Assembly (NCBI RefSeq): GCF_023370075.1
Contig: NZ_CP097149.1
Span: 1,574,501 to 1,638,500, forward strand
Reading direction: 5' to 3'
From: Deinococcus sp. QL22
GTDB lineage: Bacteria; Deinococcota; Deinococci; Deinococcales; Deinococcaceae
Length of the DNA stretch: 64,000 nt
Part shown: in pieces, positions 8,330-18,654 of the stretch
Position numbering within the stretch: the first letter of the stretch is position 1
How the letters are laid out: each line of letters begins with the position of its first letter
The notes under the pieces: model-generated
The model's database searches: none
The model's input: the letters and a program-made list of their open reading frames with translations, nothing else
What the model was told of the DNA's origin: nothing
Translations under genes and position numbers: made by a program

Positions 8330-9378
8330 TTTGCTTCTCCAGTCCCTTCCTCTGTCAGTTGCAGTTCGTAGCGCAGGTGCGTCGGCCCGCGCACAAAGCC
8401 GAGCGCCTGATTCATGCCCAACATGGCTGCGTTGGGCGCGTCGTTGAAGGTGCGGATTTCGCCACCGCCGCGTGTGTTCAGGGCTTGCATCGCTGCCACT
8501 TTCAGCGCTTTCGCCACGCCTCTGCCCCGGTCTTCGCGCCGCACGCCCGTCATGCCGATCACATAAAAACCCGATGGATTTTGCATCAGCGTGGAGTAGC
8601 CCACGTAGCTTCCGGTCAGGGGGTCGTTCAGGTCAGGGCGAACCGCCACAAAAGACAGGTCGGCGCTGAAGGTGGGGTCTTCCAATTCCTGCTTGACCCA
8701 GGCCTCAAAGGATCGTTTGGTCAGTACCGTGCCCATCGGTACATCCTGAAACAGCAGCCAGTCCAGTTCCCACAGCTTGCGGTTGCGCTCCGGGTCGGCG
8801 GCCAGCAACGCCACCGAATGCAGTTCTATGCCGTGCGCGGCCACCCCGTCCATCAGTGGGCCAAAGCGGGACAAATCGGTGTCACCCGTCTGAATCCGGC
8901 TCTCGTACCTTTGCCACGTTTCCTTCCAACCCTGTGCCGCAAGGAAGGCGCGGCCCGCCTTGTGGTGCGCTCCGTCCGACAGCATGGTGCGAATTTCACG
9001 CGCCTCACGCGCCTGCACCCGTCCCAGGAGTTCCCGGTACATCGCCCCGCCCACGCCCTGCCCGCGTGCCTCCGGGTGAACAGTCAGGTTGCCCCAGTAA
9101 CGCCACTCCTCGAAGGCAAAATCATCGTGCCCAACGCGGCCCACGCCCACCACGCGCCCGTCCTGTTCGGCCACGATATCGGTGCGGAACAGGTTCTTGT
9201 CTTCGGCCTCGTCCCACGTTTGCAGCAGTTCGGGTGTCACGGGCCATTCCGGGCTGGCGGCGGTCAGCACCCACGCGGCGTCCACGTAATCGCCGGGACT
9301 GCGGAACTCGCGCAGGTGGAAGGCGGGCGGGCTTGCCGGGGCAGAACCTTCAGTTGAAGAAATGGTGGAATCAGTCAT
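8326..9378 (-). CDS. Two-domain GNAT acetyltransferase (first of three tandem)
   Basis: 350 residues from the ATG that lies 6 nt after a CAGCAT box, a near match to the TAGCAT -10 boxes seen before other genes here; a frame-extending ATG 12 codons upstream lies within that promoter. Acetyl-CoA loops are EARGQGVGGAMYREL and EDRGRGVAKALKVAA. NAAMLGMNQALGFVRG closes the second domain. It heads the four-gene unit. Substrate unknown. Confidence 0.8.
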   Translation of the reverse strand: MTDSTISSTEGSAPASPPAFHLREFRSPGDYVDAAWVLTAASPEWPVTPELLQTWDEAEDKNLFRTDIVAEQDGRVVGVGRVGHDDFAFEEWRYWGNLTVHPEARGQGVGGAMYRELLGRVQAREAREIRTMLSDGAHHKAGRAFLAAQGWKETWQRYESRIQTGDTDLSRFGPLMDGVAAHGIELHSVALLAADPERNRKLWELDWLLFQDVPMGTVLTKRSFEAWVKQELEDPTFSADLSFVAVRPDLNDPLTGSYVGYSTLMQNPSGFYVIGMTGVRREDRGRGVAKALKVAAMQALNTRGGGEIRTFNDAPNAAMLGMNQALGFVRGPTHLRYELQLTEEGTGEAK

Positions 9379-9552
9379 GCCCCTATGCTGAAGGATGGAG
9401 GGTGGGGAGCGCATCGGCCAAGAAACGTAGGGGAGCGTGGTGCGCTGGGGGTGTAGGAAGGAGCAATGTCAAAACCGCACAGCTTGCTCTGCCGTTGTTC
9501 CCTGCCGTTCATCTTTTTCCACATCCCACAACCCACCTTCCTCAAATCGCCC

Positions 9553-9558
9553 TATCCT
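9553..9558 (+). promoter_or_regulatory. -10 box of PIG-L gene (leaderless)
   Basis: TATCCT followed by 7 nt and the ATG; no Shine-Dalgarno. Confidence 0.5.
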
Positions 9559-9565
9559 GACCCCC

Positions 9566-10255
9566 ATGACTCACGCCCCCGACACAGAATCTCCCCGGCT
9601 GAAACTCCTGCTGATCCTGCCGCACCCCGACGATGAGGTGTACGGCGCGGCGGGCACGCTGATGACGCTGCTGGCCGAGGGCCACAATTGCGGCCTTGTG
9701 ACCCTGACGCACGGGGAAGCAGGGCGGATGCTGGGGCTGTGCAATACGCCGGAAGAACTGGCCAAACTGCGGGACGCGGAGTTGCGGGCCTGTCTGGCCG
9801 TCATTGGGCTGACCACCACCCCCGGCAGCAGCTTCGAGCAGCACAATTTTCCCGACAAGTATCTGCAAGACCAGCCCCTAGAGCCAATTATTGAAACGGC
9901 ACGCGAGGCTATGGCCCGCCACCGTCCGGAAATCGTGCTGACTTTTCCGCCCAACGGCAGCAACGGCCACCCCGATCATGTGACCACCCACCGCGCCGTG
10001 AAAGCCGCCTGGGACGCCCTGCCCGCCGCCGAACGCCCGCGCCTGTGGTACTACGCCAGCGATACCGCCCCCGAAAACGAGGCCCTGCGCCCGGAGTGGC
10101 TCCCCGCCAACCTCCGCCGCGACGTGACGCCCTTTATTACGCGCAAGCTGCAGGCCATCGCCTGTCACCGCACGCAGGCGCTGAGTACCGTGGATTTTAT
10201 TCGCAAGTTTCCGGAGCGGATTGTGGAGGAAACGTTTTACGAGGTGGGAGTGTAA
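9566..10255 (+). CDS. PIG-L family N-acetylglucosamine-type deacetylase
   Basis: 229-residue zinc deacetylase of the LmbE/PIG-L family. Metal ligands are in HPDDE (residues 20-24) and NGHPDH in the middle of the protein. The family includes BshB of bacillithiol synthesis and MshB of mycothiol synthesis, which remove acetyl from GlcNAc-malate or GlcNAc-inositol. Deinococcus makes bacillithiol, so BshB is one candidate, but no other bsh gene is in the window. The ATG was chosen because it follows a TATCCT box and starts the conserved fold; the upstream frame is not conserved-looking. Confidence 0.8.
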   Translation: MTHAPDTESPRLKLLLILPHPDDEVYGAAGTLMTLLAEGHNCGLVTLTHGEAGRMLGLCNTPEELAKLRDAELRACLAVIGLTTTPGSSFEQHNFPDKYLQDQPLEPIIETAREAMARHRPEIVLTFPPNGSNGHPDHVTTHRAVKAAWDALPAAERPRLWYYASDTAPENEALRPEWLPANLRRDVTPFITRKLQAIACHRTQALSTVDFIRKFPERIVEETFYEVGV

Positions 10256-10264
10256 AAAATCGAA

Positions 10265-10319
10265 TGTAGAAGGTGAATCTTGGCGTGTGGGAAAGGCCAA
10301 ACCACGATCCACCTTCTAC
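10265..10319. repeat. Inverted repeat between convergent genes
   Basis: GTAGAAGGTG and CACCTTCTAC form a 10-bp stem around a 35-nt interior that can pair partly with itself. It lies between the convergent PIG-L and 99-aa genes and may terminate transcription in both directions, although neither side has a long T-run. Confidence 0.45.
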
Positions 10320-10328
10320 GCTCTGCCT

Positions 10329-10628
10329 TCAGTCTTCCCACTCCGACACGGGCACAAATTCCACGCCTTCTCCCGTCGTGGCCGTCACGTTGTAGCGCTT
10401 GTCGAAGGTCACCAGGAGTTCGCCTCTGTCAAAGTGCTTGGGCGACACGACGGCTTTGCGGAACAGGTAGGTTCCGTCGTCATTGATCCCGATGTGGGCG
10501 CTTTTGGTAAAGCGGAATTCCACGATTTCGCCGTGCAACTTGGTTCGCACACGCACGCGGTAGGTATGGATATCGTCTTGCTTGACGTTGGGGTTCTTGC
10601 CTGGTTTTTTGCCGAACAGTCCGAACAT
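10329..10628 (-). CDS. Conserved hypothetical protein, 99 aa
   Basis: Small, soluble, Lys/Asp-rich protein starting MFGLFGKKPG, with alternating beta-strand pattern and no motif I recognise. The start is supported by AGGAGA 7 nt upstream. Convergent with the PIG-L gene. Function unknown. Confidence 0.65.
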   Translation of the reverse strand: MFGLFGKKPGKNPNVKQDDIHTYRVRVRTKLHGEIVEFRFTKSAHIGINDDGTYLFRKAVVSPKHFDRGELLVTFDKRYNVTATTGEGVEFVPVSEWED

Positions 10629-10720
10629 GGTGGGTCTCCTGATGGGTGCGGGGGAAGGTATCTAAGGGTCAAGGGGTTGAGGGCGGGCTGATGGAAGGTG
10701 TGAGTGGGCAATGCTGGCCT

Positions 10721-11830
10721 TCACACCTCCCGCAGAAGCCCTGTCAGCAGCGCCACGTGCAGGGGCCAGCGATCCAGGCGCACATGCTCGTGGGTAGCAT
10801 GTGCGCCGTCGCCGGGTGCACCGAGGCCGTCTAGGGTGGGCGAGAGCGGCGCGGTGAAATTGCCGTCGCTGCCGCCGCCCACCACTTCCTCGGTCAGTTG
10901 AAAGCCGAGGCCACTTGCCAGAGCCTGCGCCCGTGCATAAAGCGCCATCGTGTGCGGCCCGCGCTCGAAGGGGGGACGGTTCAGGCCGCCGCTGAGTTCC
11001 AGGCGAATACGCGCATCTGTGGCGGTCAGGGCGTGCATGCCAGCTGTCACGCGCTTGCCTTCTGCCAAGCTGCCTGCCCGCACATCTATTTCCAGTGTGC
11101 AAAGGGCCGGAATCACGTTTACGGCGCTGCCACCCCGGATCAGGCCCACGCTGACCGTCGTCCCCGCTTCCGGCTGGGCCAGAGCGTGAATGACCGGAAT
11201 CAGGCGGGCGGCTTCGGCAATAGCGCTGGCCCCTTCTTCGGGCTTGTTTCCGGCGTGGCTGGCAACGCCGTGCAGCGCAAGAATGAACGAGCCGACGCCT
11301 TTGCGTCCGGTTTTAAGGGCGTGGCTATCGGCCACAGGCGGCTCCACGACCAACACGGCGCGGGCCTGGCGGGCGGCGGCCTCGATGTGGGCGCGGCTGC
11401 TGTGAGACCCGACTTCTTCATCGGGCGTGATCAGCAGTTGCACGCCGCCCGCAGGCCAACCACCCGACTGGTGCAGCGTGCGGAGCGCGTAAATAGCTGA
11501 CACGATTCCGGCTTTCATATCGTAGGTGCCGGGGCCGTACACGCGGTTGCCTTCCACCCGAAACGGCATGGTGTCCAGCGTGCCCAACGGCCAAACCGTG
11601 TCAGCGTGCGTGAGGATCAAAGCGGGGCGATCCTGCTTGCCAAACAGAAACGAGCGCGTGCCACCCGGCAGATGCTCGACTTCTGCGCCCAGTGCGCGTG
11701 CCCAGCCTTCTACCACGTCCATCACGCGGGCTATGGCCTGTGCATTGCCGGACGGCGATTCTATTTCCACCAGCTCATGCAGATCGGGCAGCAGGTGGGC
11801 CACATCAGGTAAGGGGGCGGAAGCGGTCAT
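10721..11830 (-). CDS. M20 family metallopeptidase (carboxypeptidase G2-like)
   Basis: 369-residue two-zinc aminoacylase/carboxypeptidase. Zinc ligands are visible as H75 and D77-flanked motif THADTVWPLG, D104 in GTYDMKAG, and the catalytic Glu pair in TPDEEVGSHS (138-139), with a distal His in GDGAHATHEHV. The dimerisation (lid) domain contains HGVASHAGNKPEEG. It likely hydrolyses C-terminal glutamate or N-acyl amino acids. No signal peptide. Start follows a TAGCAT box by 6 nt. Confidence 0.85.
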   Translation of the reverse strand: MTASAPLPDVAHLLPDLHELVEIESPSGNAQAIARVMDVVEGWARALGAEVEHLPGGTRSFLFGKQDRPALILTHADTVWPLGTLDTMPFRVEGNRVYGPGTYDMKAGIVSAIYALRTLHQSGGWPAGGVQLLITPDEEVGSHSSRAHIEAAARQARAVLVVEPPVADSHALKTGRKGVGSFILALHGVASHAGNKPEEGASAIAEAARLIPVIHALAQPEAGTTVSVGLIRGGSAVNVIPALCTLEIDVRAGSLAEGKRVTAGMHALTATDARIRLELSGGLNRPPFERGPHTMALYARAQALASGLGFQLTEEVVGGGSDGNFTAPLSPTLDGLGAPGDGAHATHEHVRLDRWPLHVALLTGLLREV

Positions 11831-11836
11831 GCGGTC

Positions 11837-11842
11837 ATGCTA
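11837..11842 (-). promoter_or_regulatory. -10 box of M20 peptidase gene (leaderless)
   Basis: TAGCAT on the minus strand, 6 nt before the ATG. The same hexamer precedes the TrmJ-like gene. Confidence 0.5.
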
Positions 11843-11907
11843 GCGCCACCGGGCAAAGAACACGCCGCCCACCTCGTATAAGGACAGGCGGCGCGTGAGC
11901 AGAAGCG

Positions 11908-12099
11908 TCAGGTCAGCAGTTGCACTTGCTGGGGGTTTGCTCGCACGACGGCGCGGCCCCGCATGTACAGATCATTGAGGGCCTGCGAGCCAAAAATGCG
12001 TGCCAGGCGCGTGCTGGTCAATTCGATGGTGCGCCCGCCAATTTTCAGACGAACGATATCGATGGTTCCGGGAACCCAGGTGCAGGAGAGTTCTTGCAT
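11908..12099 (-). CDS. Small conserved hypothetical protein, 63 aa
   Basis: Begins MQELSCTWVPGTIDIVRLKIGGR with GGAGG and 6 nt before the ATG, which decides this start over a longer frame. A short beta-rich N-terminal half is followed by a helical Arg/Ala-rich C-terminal half. No recognised domain. It is monocistronic, downstream of a ~450-nt non-coding stretch. Confidence 0.55.
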   Translation of the reverse strand: MQELSCTWVPGTIDIVRLKIGGRTIELTSTRLARIFGSQALNDLYMRGRAVVRANPQQVQLLT

Positions 12100-12548
12100 A
12101 GTCAACCTCCAAGGTGGCGCAGGACGCCAAGAGTGAGACGGTGGGGGTTGGGGCGAGAGAGGACAGGGCAATGCGCCGCAACAAACGGGGCGCACTGAGG
12201 GCAATGACCTTGCCGGGCCTGCACCTGAATTACGCTGGGCAGGCAGAAGAAAACCGGTAAGACGAGCATAAGATTTTTAATTGCGAGAAAGGAAAGAACA
12301 AATAGGGTTGGCCTTGAGTCAGCCATCATAAATCTCCGGCCTCATTGCTGTGGCTGGCATTTGTGCACGTTGTGGACGAATTCAAATCCGGGCCGAAGCT
12401 GACGAAAGATGTGAAAGCTCATCAGAACTGGCAAGTGTTCTAGGCAAATCGCAACTCCACTCGCAAGGCCCCTTAGAGAAGTTTGGCTTCAAAGGACATC
12501 AGGCGGCCCCCGCTTTTCTGCCTCACCAGAATGTGCTTGACTGCGGGC
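12100..12548. other. Intergenic stretch without a supported gene
   Basis: Between the divergent 63-aa and S9 peptidase genes. It contains an AT-richer tract around 12,270-12,345 that could hold promoters. A 75-codon minus-strand frame here has no ribosome binding site and I do not call it. Confidence 0.4.
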
Positions 12549-14534
<1,986 letters not shown>

Positions 14535-14560
14535 GGGAGAGGCGTCTAAGGATGCTTTGT

Positions 14561-14652
14561 CTAAGGGTCAAGGGTCTAAGGGACTAAGAACAGATGACAG
14601 CGCAGGCCTAAAGCATTGCCCTTGACCTTCCTTAGACCTTTAGACCCTTGGA
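14561..14652. repeat. Facing copies of the GGGTCTAAG repeat
   Basis: CTAAGGGTCAAGGGTCTAAG at the left is followed ~45 nt later by a near complement (CCTTAGACCTTTAGACCCTT), so the RNA could fold into a long hairpin. The unit recurs at other intergenic sites. Confidence 0.55.
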
Positions 14653-14693
14653 CTTCTCCCAACGCCACCCATTCCCCAACAACACACAGCAAA

Positions 14694-14720
14694 GAGGGCC
14701 GGAAATTAATTCCGGCCCTC
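14694..14720 (-). terminator. Perfect 11-bp hairpin between convergent genes
   Basis: GAGGGCCGGAA/TTCCGGCCCTC with a 5-nt loop. It lies 24 nt past the stop of the RGG-repeat gene and could also serve the S9 peptidase transcript; only short T stretches follow. Confidence 0.6.
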
Positions 14721-14744
14721 TCGCTTAGTCCTGCTCAGAAGTGT

Positions 14745-15761
14745 TTAGTCTTCGTCGCGGCGCTTGTTGTTGTCCCAGCCACGGTCAGGCCGGGCGCGGG
14801 GACGATCCGTACTCTGGTCGGGGCCAGCGCTTTCGCGGGGGCGGAAGTCGCTGGGCGCGGAAGGAGCACGCTCCTCACGGGGACGGAAGTTGCTGCCCTG
14901 GTAGCCGCCACCACCCTGTCCGCCACGGTCGTCACGGGGACGGAAGCCGCCGCCGCCCTGCCCGCCACGGTCATCACGGGGACGGAAACCGCCGCCACCC
15001 TGACCCCCACGATCTCCGCCGCCCTGATAGCCGCCTTGCCCGCCACGGTCATCACGGGGACGGAAACCGCCGCCACCCTGACCCCCACGATCTCCGCCAC
15101 CCTGATAGCCGCCTTGCCCACCACGGTCGTCACGGGGACGGAAGCCACCGCCACCCTGACCGCCACGGTCTCCGCCGCCCTGATAACCGCCCTGTCCACC
15201 GGGTCGGAATCCACCACGGTCGCCGCCACCTTGGTAGCCGCCTTGCCCGCCACGGTCTTCACGGGGACGGAAGCCGCCGCCACCTTGACCGCCACGGTCT
15301 CCGCCGCCCTGATAGCCGCCGCGATCTTCACGGGGCTTGTCTTCGCGGGGCTTGAATCCGGTGGTCTGGGCACCCTGCCCTTCACGCATTTCGCGCACTT
15401 CACGGCGCAGGCCACGCAGTTCTTTGCCCTGCGCTTCCAGCAGTTCCTTCAACTCGCCCAGCAAGGCCAGCAGATCATCGGCGTCGATGTACTCGTCTTC
15501 GCCCTCTTCTTCGTCATCGCTTTCGCTGTCGCCCTCGGCACTCAGGCCGCGCTCGGCTTCTTCTTCCTGTGCGTCCAGAACGGGGTCTTCGTCGGGTTCG
15601 CCTTCCAGTTGGGGCAGGATGTCGCGCAGTTCTGCGGGAGTTTCCTGCGTGTGAGGTTGCGCGGCCATAGCCTGCGCCTCGGTGCTGCTCTCTACTTGCT
15701 GCTCTGCCGGATTCTGCCCGTCGGTGGGGGCGTCCATGCGCTGGTCATTGCTGTCGGTCAT
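14745..15761 (-). CDS. Acidic/RGG-repeat low-complexity protein
   Basis: 338 residues in four parts: a polar N-terminus; a strongly acidic region (about 48-95, including EEEGEDE); a Leu/Glu/Arg coiled coil (95-128); and a glycine-rich region (147-289) built from repeats of DRGGQGG, YQGGGDRGG and GGFRPRDDRGG, with an Arg-rich tail. RGG/FRPR repeats are typical of RNA-binding, condensate-forming proteins. AAGGAG lies 8 nt before the ATG. No enzymatic domain. An RNA- or DNA-associated role is inferred from composition only. Confidence 0.75.
   Translation of the reverse strand: MTDSNDQRMDAPTDGQNPAEQQVESSTEAQAMAAQPHTQETPAELRDILPQLEGEPDEDPVLDAQEEEAERGLSAEGDSESDDEEEGEDEYIDADDLLALLGELKELLEAQGKELRGLRREVREMREGQGAQTTGFKPREDKPREDRGGYQGGGDRGGQGGGGFRPREDRGGQGGYQGGGDRGGFRPGGQGGYQGGGDRGGQGGGGFRPRDDRGGQGGYQGGGDRGGQGGGGFRPRDDRGGQGGYQGGGDRGGQGGGGFRPRDDRGGQGGGGFRPRDDRGGQGGGGYQGSNFRPREERAPSAPSDFRPRESAGPDQSTDRPRARPDRGWDNNKRRDED
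14895..15323. repeat. Coding tandem repeat (RGG region)
   Basis: Near-identical 30-60 nt units encode the GGFRPRDDRGGQGG / YQGGGDRGG pattern. Unit identity at DNA level is high enough to expect length variation between strains. Confidence 0.75.
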
Positions 15762-15884
15762 GCGAATACTCCTTTTTCCTGCGCCCTTTGCTGCGCTGTT
15801 CGTGCGCGAAAAAGCGTGGATCGTACCCCGTAGTCTAACACCACTTCTGTCCCACTGACCGTTGTGTACCAGAGGGTTCAGGGA

Positions 15885-16088
15885 TCAGCGTCTAAACAGG
15901 CCTCGCAGCAGGGGCCGCAGCACCACGAACACCAACAGGCCAATTACCACACCACACAGCAGGGCCAGCAGCGGATTCAGGCTCAGGCCCATCCACAGCG
16001 CCACAAACGCGAACACGCCGCCAAACGAGCCGATCAATGTGGCCAACCGCCGGGCATTGTCGTCGGGTTTCCAAGACTCTAAATCCAT
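15885..16088 (-). CDS. Small two-helix membrane protein, 67 aa
   Basis: An N-terminal polar stretch (MDLESWKPDDNARR) is followed by two hydrophobic helices separated by a short turn, and a basic C-terminus (LRPLLRGLFRR). A TATGAC box lies 12 nt before the ATG; no clear Shine-Dalgarno. Function unknown. Confidence 0.55.
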   Translation of the reverse strand: MDLESWKPDDNARRLATLIGSFGGVFAFVALWMGLSLNPLLALLCGVVIGLLVFVVLRPLLRGLFRR

Positions 16089-16196
16089 ACCCCAAGCCTG
16101 TCATATCTGCTACAGATCAATGCCCTGCCAGTCGGTGACCCAGGACGAACCCGCGCCATATGGGACTTCCGTCAGAGTTGAATTGTTGATCAGTCT

Positions 16197-16202
16197 TATA
16201 AT
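16197..16202 (+). promoter_or_regulatory. Consensus -10 box of binding-protein gene (leaderless)
   Basis: Perfect TATAAT, 7 nt before the ATG. Confidence 0.65.
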
Positions 16203-16209
16203 CAGCTTC

Positions 16210-17181
16210 ATGAAACGCGCCGTGCTGACCACTCTCGCCCTGCTTGCCGCTGGATCGGCGTCGGCCCAGACCACATCTCAGGCCGCGCCGCGCACCGTCA
16301 ATATCGGCCTCGGCTACATTCCTAATGTGCAGTTCACGCCGTTCTATGTGGCCGACACGCTGGCGTATTTCAAGGCAGAGGGCCTGAACGTGAAGTATCA
16401 GCACGGCTTCGTCTCGGAACTGATGCCTCTGCTGCTGCAAGGCAAGCTGGACTTTATTGTGGGCGATCCCGAAGACGCGGTGTTTGCCCGCAATCAGGGC
16501 GCACAGGTCAAGTACATCATGGCTATGTACCAGAAGATTCCAGTCACCGTGTTTAGCACCAAGCCGCTGAACAATGTGGCCGACCTGAAAGGCAAGACGC
16601 TGGGGATTCCCGGCCCTTTTGGAAGCACCTATAACGCCGTACAGGCCCTGCTGGACAGCGCGGGCCTGAAGGAAGGCAGCGACGTGAAACTTGCCAGCAT
16701 CGGCTTTACGCAGCTTGACGCGGTGCGGGCCGGGCGCGTGGACGCCGCCGCCGGGTACATCAACAACGAGGTGGTGCAGTTGCGGGCCGCCGGAACCCGC
16801 GTGTACACGCTGGACGTGACTTCGGCCTACCCGATGGTGGGCGTGGGCCTGATCACTGCCGACAAAAACCTGAAGACCGATCTGGCCCGCAAGGTAGTCC
16901 GGGCCAGTCAGCGCGGCCTGAAATTCACGGTTACCGACCCTGCCCGCGCTTTCCGGTTGGCCCAGCCCACCTTCGGCACAGGCGGCGGCACACTGGAGAT
17001 TTTGCGCGCCAGCACGCCCCTGATGACGGGTACGTACACCCGCGTCAACGGCATCGGGGCCAGCGATCCCACGGCATGGAACAAGGCGGTGGCCGCGCTG
17101 ATCAAGCAGGGCAGCCTGCCCGCCGGGGCCAAAGCCACCGACTTTTATACCAATACGCTGGTCAGCAAGACTATTCGCTAA
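16210..17181 (+). CDS. ABC transporter substrate-binding protein (NMT1/THI5-like, RibY/ThiY type)
   Basis: 323 residues with a Sec signal peptide (cleavage after ASA, about residue 19). The mature start has the NMT1-type motif GYIPNVQFTPFYVADTLAYFKAEGL and a GDPEDAVFARNQG loop. Such proteins deliver thiamine pyrimidine precursors or riboflavin to an ABC permease; the QFTPFYVA pattern looks closest to RibY. No permease or ATPase gene is adjacent, so it is an orphan here. A strong terminator follows. The ATG was chosen from the signal peptide and the TATAAT box. Confidence 0.8.
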   Translation: MKRAVLTTLALLAAGSASAQTTSQAAPRTVNIGLGYIPNVQFTPFYVADTLAYFKAEGLNVKYQHGFVSELMPLLLQGKLDFIVGDPEDAVFARNQGAQVKYIMAMYQKIPVTVFSTKPLNNVADLKGKTLGIPGPFGSTYNAVQALLDSAGLKEGSDVKLASIGFTQLDAVRAGRVDAAAGYINNEVVQLRAAGTRVYTLDVTSAYPMVGVGLITADKNLKTDLARKVVRASQRGLKFTVTDPARAFRLAQPTFGTGGGTLEILRASTPLMTGTYTRVNGIGASDPTAWNKAVAALIKQGSLPAGAKATDFYTNTLVSKTIR

Positions 17182-17209
17182 ATGGGGCGCTGAACCGGAC
17201 AAAAGAAGG

Positions 17210-17250
17210 GGTGGCCTGGGCGTAACGCCGGGCCACCTCTGTTTTCTTTA
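17210..17250 (+). terminator. Intrinsic terminator after binding-protein gene
   Basis: GGTGGCC/GGCCACC outer stem with an inner GGCG/CGCC extension, followed by TCTGTTTTCTTT. Confidence 0.75.
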
Positions 17251-17424
17251 ACCTCGTCATCGATTCGAACTGCCAATTCCAGATGAGTAAAGAGGGCCAG
17301 ATGGGCAAATAGGGTCAAAACAGCAGTTGCCCCTAGGCGTGATGGCTTACCTTGCCGGGTGGTCTTGGCCGAGGCACCCCGCACCTGCTACGGTGGGGCT
17401 ACACCGAAAGGAGGTGCTGCAAAC

Positions 17425-17538
17425 ATGACCAACAACATCTTTGATTCTCTGACCACTGCCCAAGGAACCCTCGCCCCTGCCCACTGGAGTGATTTTGCAG
17501 CACCAACTTTTGAGAACACAGCATCGCCGACCCCTTAA
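17425..17538 (+). CDS. Small protein of 37 aa ahead of RIO kinase
   Basis: A short frame (MTNNIFDSLTTAQG...) with a very strong Shine-Dalgarno (AAGGAGGTG, 8 nt before ATG) ends 18 nt before the RIO kinase start, which itself has no ribosome binding site. The small gene may therefore set kinase translation by coupling, or be a functional microprotein. It has no transmembrane segment and is rich in Thr, Ala and Pro. I recognise no family. Confidence 0.5.
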   Translation: MTNNIFDSLTTAQGTLAPAHWSDFAAPTFENTASPTP

Positions 17539-17556
17539 CCCTCCGCAGGCCCGCCC

Positions 17557-18555
17557 ATGAGCGAGCGCGGCGGCCAGGACTGGCTAGATACAGAGCTGAA
17601 CGACCTCGATACGGGGCTGGAGCGCAAAGAGAAGCACAAGGTCAAAAAACCGCTGGGCCGCCGTAAGCTGGCCACGCTCAAGAAGGGCGCGGAGGGCGAG
17701 GCCGATGAGATCATCAAGCGGCTGACCGATCTGGGCCACATTACCGAGATCGTGGCCGAACTGAAAAGCGGCAAAGAGGCCACTGCGTATGTGGCACGCG
17801 GCCCACGCGGCAGCATTCTGGTGAAGCTGTACCGGGAACTGGAAGCCCGCAGCTTCAAGAACGACGCCATTTACCGCGAAGGCCAGACTGTGTTGGACGA
17901 ACGGGCCAGAAAAGCGATGCAGAGCCGCAGCCTGAAAGGGCTGGCGATGCTGCAGATGGGATGGGTCACGGCGGAATACGCCCATCTCTGGAAGCTGTGG
18001 AATGCAGGCCTGAGCGTGCCGGAACCCCTCGTGGGGCCGTCCCCCTTCGATTACGAGAAGACCACTCCCGCCGTGTTGATGCGTCTGATCGGCACCGAAG
18101 ACGCCCCCGCCCCCCGCCTTAGCGACGCGGTGCTGACGCCCACGCAGGCCCGCAGTGCCTGGGAACAGAGCCTGAACGGAATGGCGCATCTGCTGAGGCT
18201 GGGGTACGCGCACGGCGATTACAGCACCTACAACCTGCTCTGGCAACTGGATTCACAGCAGAGCGATTCAAAACAGGGCGATTCAGAGCAAGACGAGAAC
18301 GACATGCAGCACATCGACATCATGACGAACAACAAGATTCAGAACGAGGAGGCAGGAACCGTGGTCATCATCGACTTTCCGCAACTTACGACCCGGCAAA
18401 ACCCCAACTTTGCCCAACTGCTGCGCCGCGACGCCGACAGCCTGAGCATGAGCTTCCGTCGGCACGGCATCCAGCAAGGTGGAGAAGCCACCCTGAAAGA
18501 AGTGCAAAAGCGTGCGCTCGGGCCTGCGCCGACGCCGCGTGTAGTCCTGCCCTAA
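17557..18555 (+). CDS. RIO1-family atypical Ser/Thr protein kinase
   Basis: 332 residues. Visible motifs: the RIO nucleotide loop SGKEATAYVA (71-80), Lys90 in ILVKLYR, the catalytic loop YAHGDYSTYN and the metal-binding IDFPQ. Between the last two there is a polar low-complexity insert of about 38 residues (QQSDSKQGDSEQDE...) not found in the usual short loop. RIO kinases act as ATPase switches in ribosome maturation in archaea and eukaryotes; bacterial roles are little known. Confidence 0.85.
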   Translation: MSERGGQDWLDTELNDLDTGLERKEKHKVKKPLGRRKLATLKKGAEGEADEIIKRLTDLGHITEIVAELKSGKEATAYVARGPRGSILVKLYRELEARSFKNDAIYREGQTVLDERARKAMQSRSLKGLAMLQMGWVTAEYAHLWKLWNAGLSVPEPLVGPSPFDYEKTTPAVLMRLIGTEDAPAPRLSDAVLTPTQARSAWEQSLNGMAHLLRLGYAHGDYSTYNLLWQLDSQQSDSKQGDSEQDENDMQHIDIMTNNKIQNEEAGTVVIIDFPQLTTRQNPNFAQLLRRDADSLSMSFRRHGIQQGGEATLKEVQKRALGPAPTPRVVLP

Positions 18556-18654
18556 AACAGTCGGCACACGCAGGCTTGGCCCACACGAACAGACTCTAGG
18601 AGTGGCGAAGCAGGCTGAGGTCTTACCTGGAACCTCAGCCTCAGTGCTTCCCGA

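Noticed and set aside
12102..12329. Minus-strand frame of 75 codons with a CPQC motif
   Set aside because: No ribosome binding site or promoter; the hydrophobic start and Cys pair are the only hints and the rest is low-quality sequence overlapping another gene's upstream region.
14895..15323. Direct repeats resembling a CRISPR array
   Set aside because: Units vary in length in multiples of three, encode RGG/FRPR peptides in an open frame, and there are no unique spacers.
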